Positions 56,184 to 64,000 of a stretch of 64,000 bases of DNA are shown here, piece by piece; position 1 is the stretch's first letter; the number at the start of each line of letters is the position of its first letter. The DNA is taken from contig OX638369.1 in the NCBI GenBank assembly GCA_951812925.1, forward strand, positions 46,185,061 through 46,249,060, read 5' to 3'. This stretch comes from Calliopum simillimum. Lineage: Eukaryota > Arthropoda > Insecta > Diptera > Lauxaniidae. Both the position numbers and the translations under genes were made by a program. The notes below the pieces were generated by a model. It did not search any database, was not told where the DNA came from, and saw only the letters and a list, made by a program, of their open reading frames with translations.

Positions 56184-57105
56184 TTTATACCCTACACTCA
56201 CGTTTTATTCGGTTTGTCCTTCCATTTGCAACGCAAAAAGAAGGCGTATCAGGTATAGAAAAGTATATATATTCTTGATCAACGTCACCTCCAGAGTCGA
56301 TATAGCCATGCCCGTCCGTCAGTCTGGCTGGCTGTCCGCATGTGGAAATATTTTTTACGGGAAAACTACGCAAGATAATTCGATTAAATTCGGTACAGTG
56401 GATTTGCCGTAAAAGTAAGCTTGAGGGATTGAAAATGAGTGAAATCGGTCAATGGACACGCTAACCACCCATACAAAAAATATATTCAAAATGCAACTTT
56501 AAGAGTATTTTTCATGAAAATGCAACCAGAATACACATAAATACTAGGAATGGTTAGCGCAAGCTTTAGGCAAATTCGGACCAGAGGGCGTGGCACCTCG
56601 CATGTAAGCAAAAGTTTCAAAATGCCATACTGAAAGAGTTTTTTGAGATAATCCAACTAAATTTCACTCAAACATTAAGAACTATAAATGCAAGCTCTAA
56701 GCAAATACTGGGTGAACCCGGACAAGAAGGCGTGGCATCTCACATATAAGCAAAGTTTCAGAACGCTATACTGAAAACGTTTTTTCAGACAACCGAACTC
56801 AATTTCACTCAGACACTAAGAACTATATACGCAAGGTCTGAGCAAAAACTAGATGAACTCGAACAATAAGGCGTGGCACCTCCGATATAAGCAAAGTTTC
56901 AAAACGCTATACTCAATGTGTTTTTTGAGACAATCCAACTAAATTTCACACATATACTAAGAACTATAAATGCAAGCTCTGAGCAAAAACTGGGTGAGCT
57001 TAGACAAGAGGGCGTGACACCTTCCATTTTAGCAAAATTTTAAGATACTGCAGTGTAGGGTATTATATGTTTGGCCAAGCCAAAGGTAACACCCATACTA
57101 GTTTT
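56184..57105 (+). mobile_element. Composite repeat R1, copy a (most complete)
   Basis: Begins TATACCCTACAC and ends GTGTAGGGTAT, then GTTTGGCCAAGCCAAAGGTA. A conserved 5' block holds ATATATATTCTTGATCAACG, TCACCTCCAGAGTCGATATA and GCCATGCCCGTCCGTC. It is followed by CACCCATACAAAAAATATAT and four ~141-bp tandem units with cores at 56589, 56731, 56872 and 57013. Similar GATCA...GAGTCGAT...CCATG-CCGTC blocks are widespread in fly genomes. The transposon class is not determined; no transposase is present. Confidence 0.8.
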
Positions 57106-57129
57106 TTATTTTATTTGTCATAAATTTGT

Positions 57130-57560
57130 TCATTATATAGGGTGTATCGCATAAGGTTAAAAGGCATCTGGGAAGTGATAGGGGAGCGCTAGACTAACAA
57201 AAAATTGCACTTGAGGACGAGCATAAAATTTAACCCTGAGGAGTTATAGCGTTAAAACTTTTCTGGCGTTATTTTCAAAAATTGTGGCTTTTTTTAAAAA
57301 TTTTTTCGAAATAAGGCCAAAAATAAGAAATGAGGCCAAAAACTATTTTGGGGATATTTTCTAGTTAATTTTTGGTTTTATTTCCAAAACAAAATGGAAA
57401 TAACGCCAGAATTTCGTGTAGAGATGTTTTTGGCGTTATTTTCTATGGCTTTTTTTCCAAAATTTAATGCCACACAATTTCTGGCGTTATTAGCAAAAAA
57501 TTTTCTGGCGTTATTTCCGGGAGCCATTGAGTCACCATAGCGTTTTGGAAAAAACTTTTT
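57130..57560. repeat. Dispersed repeat with GGCGTTATTT words
   Basis: 57145-57255 matches 19566-19652 in inverse. It then carries CTGGCGTTATTT-type words at about 57263, 57430, 57490 and 57513 and an inverted AAATAACGCCAG at about 57410. Such dispersed words resemble those of the TA-flanked elements, but no ends were identified. Confidence 0.55.
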
Positions 57561-58185
57561 CTAAAAAGACTTTAAGCTAATAGTATGAGTTTTCGAAGGG
57601 TGTGTTTGGTTTATAGAGATCAAAAGAATTTCGCAAAGTTCTGGATTTTTAAAGTTAATTTTTTAATTTTGTTCCTGATTTTTACTTTGGCGATAAATTT
57701 GGTAAGAAAAACATTCTATTAAAATATCCTAATATAATTTTCGGAGTCAGCAGCCGATTTTACATATAAAATTGATAAAGGCATTCAGAGTTGATTTTGG
57801 CTGTAAACTACCAGAATGCTTTGAAACCTATTATCAGCCTTAAAGGTAGAGATTTTCTGAGTAGGTACGCAGAAATTTAGTATTTTTTGATTAGCCACAG
57901 TTTTTCCGAAACAAAAAAAAAAATACTACTTATGTATGCAGAAAGTTTCTTTCATGTATGTAAATTAAAAACCTTAAAATCCTGTTTATTTAAAGTTTAT
58001 ATTAAGGTAACTGCCGCCCATTTCTTTCCCAAATATAATTAAAGCACAACAAAATACTTATTTTTCCACAATTTAACCTATGCGCTTTCTAGAGTCAAAA
58101 GAATTTCAAATAGACAAAAATTTAAATAAATATGCGTCACTTTAACTAACGATACCATGTTGTCAATTGTGTTTCATTTGAAATT
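57561..58185. other. AT-rich sequence, no gene seen
   Basis: Nothing recognised. Confidence 0.45.
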
Positions 58186-59000
58186 CGACCACCCAATCTA
58201 TCAGCAACACCCGAACTACACCCCAAACATCGCCATCATCAAAACAACTCGAGTCGACTTAACTCTGTTCGATTTGCCGTCATTACTCAGAGCTTCTCAA
58301 TTAACATAATTGCATGACAAATGACTACCGCATGTACTCGTCGGTTGTACCGAACAAAAAGGATATTATACTCATAGTATAGCGAACACAAACAGACGAA
58401 AACACAGACGAATGAAACACAAATATTTATCAGAATCGATAAATTTGAGTTATTCGGTCCCAAACAAACTCCCGAGTATTTAGTGCATAGAATAACAACA
58501 ACAACAAGTACAACAAAAGCCAAATGAAATATTCACATTCAGGCAGCTTAACAAAGAAAGTCATTATGTCCACATTAAAGAGCCTTTTTTTCCAGCGCTT
58601 TATTTCTCGATGTACTGTACAACAAGAACAACTGACTGGCTAAACGGCACACGGTACAGAACAAACCAACCAACACAATGTACGAGAGAAAAAAAAAAAA
58701 AATAAATAAACGCAAAAGAGTCAGGACGAAGGATGTCTATCAATCATTGTGTAGGTATACGATCCATTAAACACGAGCTTTTTAATCAAAGCAAAAATAC
58801 AAAAAATATCTACGTACATACCTACACATACCAAATAAATAGAGTGAAAATGTAAAAAGAAAACATAAAGGAAAAATTAGAGAAAAACCAAAAAAAAAAA
58901 AATTCTAAAATAATGAAAGCAATATTTTGACATATTGTTAGCACACCAACAGCAGCAGTAGAGACCTATTAGTAAAATCATAGAGCTGCCGAAAAGGACC
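58186..59000. other. Repeat-poor unique DNA
   Basis: CAACAACAACAAC run at 58494-58506 and comparatively even base composition at 58190-58700. UTR- or intron-like. No splice-bounded coding exon recognised. Confidence 0.4.
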
Positions 59001-60015
59001 ATGTTGTGTTGAAACCCCTAACCTAAACCAACTCCACCCAAATGATATGGTTTTGATGGGAAAAAATGAAACTTTTTAGACGATGAGTAAACATTTCATT
59101 AGTCTACTTTCTGCTGTAGGCAAGTTAGAGGTTGAATTGGGATACCACGCATTCTGTATAAATAACATGGTGATATGGCTAGACAGAGATTGGCTAACCA
59201 AAAACTTTGTTTTACCTTAATGACAAAATCTGTCGCTCTCTCCCCCAGTCAGTTTCACAGTTATTTCTTTAATAAAATCAAATTATATTAATTAAGTTAA
59301 TTTACATGATTATCTGGGCAAACATTTTCAACAATTTTTGGTCAATATCTATGGCTATATTTATCAATATGAAAGATAATCATCAAAAGTAAATATTCAG
59401 TAGTAGCGTCCTGCTGTCAATGTCATCTTTGGCTGTTTAAAACACAACCAACATAACTACAGACAATCATCAGCAACATCTTCTGCAATATAATAATTTG
59501 GTAAATTTAATATAAGTATGTGATGCGTCGAGACAAAAGAGACCCTATCTTTGCCAGAGTAAAATTTTCATTTAAATTTTTTGGGTTTTTGAAATAGTTT
59601 TAAATTTGAAGCTATAGATAGCATACATCCATTTTTCCAAACCCCTGCTAAAGTCTACTATTGCAAAACTTTAATTTCAAAACTATAGTTATTTAACTAC
59701 AAAATTCAAAACGCCATAACTTTCCCAATTTAAGTAATTTTTGAGCGAATATTACTGCATTCCCTTCAGAATTTTATCTCTTATCCAATTATGTCAAAAA
59801 CTTAAAATTGACCACTGGCCAAAAAATCAACGGAAAAAAGTACAAAAATTAAAAAAAAAAAAACTACTCGTAGTTATGTTGATTACCCTACACCACACAG
59901 TGGGAAGGTTTGTATGGTACGACGGTCATATATATTAATTATAGATCTAGGATGCTGAAATTTAGTACAGATTTTTCTTAGATTAGGACACTAAAAATCT
60001 GTGAATATGAACAAA
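59001..60015. other. AT-rich unique DNA, no gene seen
   Basis: Nothing recognised. Confidence 0.45.
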
Positions 60016-60019
60016 CTCC

Positions 60020-60670
60020 GTTGACGGACACGCCCACCTTCCATATAAAGTTACGGCGTGTTCGAAATATTTTTTCAAAATGGGAATCAATTTCCATTAA
60101 TTTGACAACGCTGATTTCAAAAAATGTTATAAATCTTTTACAGATTTGAAGTTATGAGAAAAAATAAATAAGATTTTGTTTGCTTGTGAAACTGTTCCTG
60201 ATTGACTCGGAAACTAACTGACCGATTTTAAAGAGCTTTTCACATTATGTCAGTATAAAAAAAAGCTAAGTCATAGGCTAAAAAAGTGGGCGCTGTCATG
60301 CCCCCTAAATATTAATTAATTATATCTCCAAAACCATTTGCCGCAAATACATAGATGAAATTTAGTGAATATGTAAAACTCTTTGGGAAAAATATTGTTC
60401 ATTGAAAAGTTGGTGGTGCCACGTCCCCAAAAAACCAAATTCATTATATCTCTGAAAATATTTGACGCAGATAGATATAATTTGGTACATTTATAAAGAC
60501 AAATAATCATCACTTAAAAAAACGGGCGATGCCACGCCCTACTAAAAGCTGATTCATAATTCCTTTAAAAATGCTCAACATATACAAAGGCATAAGGAAA
60601 AATAATTTTCAGTAAAAAAGTGGGCGGCTCCACGCCCTTTAAAAATAAAAACCCGCTATATTTCTGAAAT
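60020..60670 (-). repeat. Tandem array B, inverted copy
   Basis: Cores near 60296 (TCATG), 60419, 60532 and 60630 (CCACG), spaced 123, 113 and 98 bp. Interspersed blocks AATTATATCTCCAAAACCAT and TTGACGCAGATAGATATAAT correspond to reverse complements of the units at 9331-9720. Spacing shrinks to the right through deletions. Confidence 0.8.
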
Positions 60671-60882
60671 CATTTGATGTAAGTTATTTGATACAATGCT
60701 TCATAATGGTATTTCCAAGTTAAGAAACAGCAAAGACCAAAGGGTATTAATAGGGGTAATATACCCCTCACCTGCTACCCTTTCTTTAGGAAAACTATCT
60801 TTCGAATTTAAGAACACTAAAAGCTTAAAATTAATTAAACTATTGTAGAACCTAGTAAAATATAAAGAAATAAAAATGTTTA

Positions 60883-61714
60883 GGGGAACTGATGCTATTG
60901 TGGTATAGTTTTTCAATGTGGTATGGTCGCATATCTCCGAATTGGGAAAGAATCTGCGAACGTCACTGCTCTTATCCTATCAGAAAACATGAAAAACCAG
61001 GGATGTGTTGCTGTCATGCACCTAACAAAATTTTTACGATGTCAGTTGAACGAAACTTAAGTCGCGTGTGGTTGATTTTTTTTTCCGGATTTTTTGCAAA
61101 AAAATGTTGTTAAGAAAAAGTTGCTTTTTGGTGAAGTTTTATTTATATTCAAGAAAGGTAAGAGCTAAATATTGCAAAATAAGTGTTTAACTGTGTAAAC
61201 TCACAAAATTTTCCATTTTATTTTTCGAATTTTGTAATTTCTATAAATTGGCCAGTGTGGTATAGTCGGGATTCTCTAATGTGGTATATGAATATTTCTT
61301 GTTATTATTAACATTATCTGATCGCTGTTTATTTTTTTATAAAAACTATGAGCTGGAGAACCAATGTAAATGTTATTATGAACTTATTTCATATCTTTCA
61401 AACTTTTTATTTGGTTGTATGGTTAAGCATACCACATTACCCTACTTATATGTACCACATTAACAGCCCACTTTACAAGTACTGTTCAGTATATATACCA
61501 CATTACCTCCCAACTTTTTGAAAATACCTTTTTTGATTTTTTTCAGATTTTGCTCAATAACTTTTTTTAATGACATTGCACACATTTTATTGAAAAATAT
61601 TCTGTAGCCAATACTTCAATGATTAGCATAAAAAAATTTGACTGAAATTGATCTAACGGTTCTCTATCAAATTCCACCCAAACATTAGCTATACCACAAT
61701 AGCATCAGTTCCCC
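60883..61714 (+). mobile_element. TA-flanked element, TGTGGTAT-word family, copy 3
   Basis: 832 bp, GGGGAACTGATGCTATTGTG at the left and its exact inverse at the right, TA at 60881-60882 and 61715-61716. Words: forward at about 60899, 60917, 61258 and 61279; inverted at about 61429, 61454, 61497 and 61690. Four forward and four inverted copies are arranged around the centre. Confidence 0.9.
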
Positions 61715-61924
61715 TACTCCTCTAAAAACCACAATAGGAAAAAATTCATAATAAAAGTTCTTAAAAGTTGCAGCTGGAACTTTGGATTTCGATTTAGTAT
61801 ACTTAGCCAAATATTATACTGAAAAATTATGAAAATCCGAAGATATATATTTTTTCTTTTTTAACTGTCAAAATTTTTTGATTTTAGCTTTTTGAGCACA
61901 ATTTTTTTTATTACACAGTGCGAC

Positions 61925-62665
61925 ACATGAAAAGTGAACTAAAATCCGTTATAAGGCGTCGAAGTACTCGCTGAAACAAGTAATTCTGCCAGAGCGTTTT
62001 GCAAAGTTGACTCATATAAGGATTTTATGGTAATTTTTGCGATTTTAAGGCACTAGATGAACTTTTTTCGGTTAAGTTTGTTCGGCATTTTTTTTCTTCT
62101 ATGAAAAAATCGAAAAATCGCTCAAAATCCAATTTGAGGCAAAAAGTTGCAATTTTCAGCATTATAATTATAATTATCCAGCTGGCTATATCTCCATATG
62201 AAAAAATCGAAAAATCGCTCAAAATCCAATTTGAGGCAAAAAGTTGCAATTTTCAACATTATAATTATAATTATCCAGCTGGCTATATCTCCATATGAAA
62301 AAATCGAAAAATCGCTCAAAATCCAATTTGAGGCAAAAAGTTGCAATTTTCAGCATTATAATTATAATTATCCAGCTGAAAATTGCAACTTTGAGCGATT
62401 TTGAGCGATTTTTCGATTTTTTCATATGGCTATATCTCGGTAACGAGCCGAGATATTGTTTTGATGACTTCAGCAATGTTGTAGCCATTGTATTGAAGAA
62501 AAAAATGCCGAACAAACTTAACCGAAAAAAATTCATCTAGTGCCTTAAAATCGCAAAAATGTCCATAAAAATCAACTTTGCAAAACGCTCTGGCAGAATT
62601 ACTTGTTTCGGCGAGTACTTTCGACGCCTTAAAGCGGATTTTAGTTCACCGTCAATGACTTGAAA
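61925..62665. mobile_element. Foldback element with ~170-bp arms and internal tandem array
   Basis: Arms share GTGAACTAAAATCCG, TTCTGCCAGAGCGTTTTGCA, GCGATTTTAAGGCACTAGAT and TTTCGGTTAAGTTTGTTCGG in opposite orientation (61935-62100 versus 62505-62655). Between them lies a 97-bp tandem repeat. No coding capacity. Confidence 0.85.
62101..62383 (+). repeat. 97-bp tandem repeat, three near-identical copies
   Basis: Unit starts at 62101, 62198 and 62295, each beginning ATGAAAAAATCGAAAAATCG and containing ATTATAATTATAATTATCCA followed by GCTGG. Copies differ by about one base. After the third, an inverted partial copy (62384-62427) forms a hairpin with it. The overlapping ORFs on both strands are by-products of the repeat. 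Confidence 0.95.
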
Positions 62666-62854
62666 AATGTTGCACTATGTTATCTATAAAAACTCGAGCA
62701 AATGTTTTTTTAAAACCATAATGTGTTTTTTTGATATACCATTTTGACATATTCCAATGTAAACGAATCCAAAATAATGCTCTATAAAAATCAATTTATT
62801 TTGTGCCCTCCAAAACCACAATGGAAAAAAGTTCCTATTTATGGCCACGATCTG

Positions 62855-63370
62855 CTAATGTGCATCGTAGCATTTTAAAAGTTTTGCTTGTAAGGGAGGT
62901 GCATCGCCTCCTTTCCCAAATTCACCTTGTTTCTGATCTGAGCTTGCTTCTACTATTTCTAGTGCCTGTTTTCTCAAGCAACACATGTACTACGGCATAT
63001 TGATAAACATTAAGGTGGACCGATTTCAAAACTGATCTCGGCAACCCCTCTATGTGAAAGTTCATTCAATTCTATGAATATTTGTCCAAGGAACTATACC
63101 TTTGCGTTCAACTTTAGTTCGGTGCATTTTCGATTGAAAATTGGTACGAAATTTGATTGCTTTATCTCAAAAAATGCATGAACCATGGAGTTTTGAAAAA
63201 TATGCTTAAATGGGATGTGCCACGCCTTTTTGTCCGAGTTTGCAAAGATTTTGCTCAGAACTCATTCTTTCTGTTTCTATTATTAGTTGGTGTTTTGGTT
63301 GCATTCTCGTAAATGCTGCTCTAAATATAACGTTTCAAATCAATTTGTGGTATAGGAGGTAAGCGTGTTT
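62855..63370 (-). mobile_element. Composite repeat R1, partial copy d
   Basis: Same orientation as copies b and c. Cores at about 62901 and 63220 (GATGTGCCACGCCTTTTTGT). TTGGTTGCATTCTCGTAAAT and TATAGGAGGTAAGCGTG at the right correspond to the block after the array in other copies. It ends abruptly at about 63372 and the terminal block is missing. Confidence 0.65.
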
Positions 63371-63499
63371 GTATCCCAGGGAACAAGATTCCTTAGGTTC
63401 TACCCGAAAACCATAAATTCATACATTCTACTTAAAAAGAGTGTTTTAAAAATCTTAGGTAAATCAAATTACCTCCCAGCTCTATAATCGGAAATTTCA

Positions 63500-63910
63500 G
63501 TTTGGTAATTACCCAGGTTGATGTAGACAGACGTGGGCCACCCAAGTAATTTTAAGGTTAGTGACATCTATGTCAAACCGCGGACATTAATTATCGTATT
63601 TTGACGCGAGGTCACTTGTTATAAGCATTTGGGGGTTATAAACCTGCTTCCGCACTGTCCAGAGAAACGTGCTGTAGATTTTGGCGAGAAAGTTTTTACC
63701 CTCGTACCATTTCATACGATTTGTGATCGAATTTTTACGAGAAATACTCAGGGAATGTGCAATATGTTAGTAAAACATGCTATTTTTGGAATGCAAAGTG
63801 ATTTTTGCCCATTATTCACGTTGTGTTTTTGTGGAATGCATATGCACAAAAAGGGGCTTGCAGGTAGAAGTGGGCCACTATTTGTGGACAGATATGGGTC
63901 ACTTGAGTAA
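63500..63910. repeat. Segment with repeated GTGGGCCAC / GACAGA words
   Basis: GACAGACGTGGGCCACCCAA then GTAA at 63527 is echoed by GTGGGCCACT at 63869 and GACAGATATGGGTCACTTGA then GTAA at 63889. Word pairs about 360 bp apart resemble edges of a small non-autonomous element, but no inverted termini were seen. Confidence 0.35.
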
Positions 63911-64000
63911 TGCCGTTCTTTGCACAGTAAAGTTTTTTTATTAATTATGCAAATGTCTTATTTACTCATTTTTATCATTTAAGCCATTATGTCTCAAAAA

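Noticed and set aside
62101..62540. Overlapping ORFs of 65-105 codons on both strands
   Set aside because: All are read-throughs of the 97-bp tandem repeat and its inverted cap; no codon signature.

Overview
This is a eukaryotic window from an AT-rich insect genome, most probably a higher (brachyceran) fly and perhaps a tephritid. The reasons are the frequent CAA/GTT trinucleotide and TATG/CATA microsatellites, the insect-type Tc1/mariner, hAT, piggyBac-like and non-LTR remnants, and the long stretches with no open reading frame. Nothing in it is bacterial. It looks like intergenic or large-intron DNA in which transposon debris is the main content. Species-level assignment is inference. Nearly all long ORFs are chance frames or transposon fragments.  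Layout. 1-0.4 kb: C-terminal mariner transposase running off the left edge. 3.7-5.35 kb: a long inverted repeat enclosing a TTAA-flanked element with repeated CCGCCGGCGG palindromes. 5.38-6.2 kb: first of three copies of a TA-flanked element built on the word TGTGGTAT (others at 25.0-25.9 and 60.9-61.7 kb). 6.4-7.2 kb: foldback. 7.5-9.7 kb: TA-flanked element containing a small MITE, then tandem arrays sharing the core GGGCGTGGCACCGCCC. 12.2-14.7 kb: a trimeric higher-order tandem array. 17.7-19.2 and 22.3-24.9 kb: copies of a composite repeat (called R1 here), interrupted by a MITE, a non-LTR retrotransposon and a foldback. 28.7-31.1 kb: decayed hAT transposase split by an element that is itself split by another. 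35.6-37.4 kb: Tc1-like remnant interrupted by a piggyBac-like TTAA element. 38.5-39.0 kb: second non-LTR fragment. 40.0-41.6 kb: TA-flanked element holding a fresh-looking deleted Tc1-like element. 44.3-44.9 kb: mariner-derived element. 50.3-51.2 kb: inverted-repeat element. 53.7-54.8 kb: pogo-like deletion derivative keeping a cysteine/histidine C-terminal exon. 56.2-57.1 kb: most complete R1 copy. 61.9-62.7 kb: foldback with an internal 97-bp tandem repeat.  Host genes. Two short stretches look like exons, neither assigned to a family. 45630-45690 (+) encodes a signal-peptide-like start ending at a GTGAGT donor in phase 1. 52993-53070 (+) is a GC-rich 78-nt exon-like island with AG and GTGAGT boundaries and symmetric phase 2. 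A promoter-like cluster lies near 26.09-26.14 kb. Between transposons, CAA/GTT-rich unique DNA (10.8-11.6, 21.5-22.2, 27.4-27.9, 33.8-35.2, 43.0-44.1, 45.2-45.7, 52.4-52.7, 58.2-59.0 kb) is the most likely regulatory or UTR sequence.  The most interesting pattern is architectural. Several unrelated elements flanked by TA and starting GGGG or GGGA, and two flanked by TTAA, each carry their own short word repeated at both ends and inside. Separately, tandem arrays with different periods share one GC-rich near-palindromic core. All identifications come from reading the sequence; none has been checked by a search.
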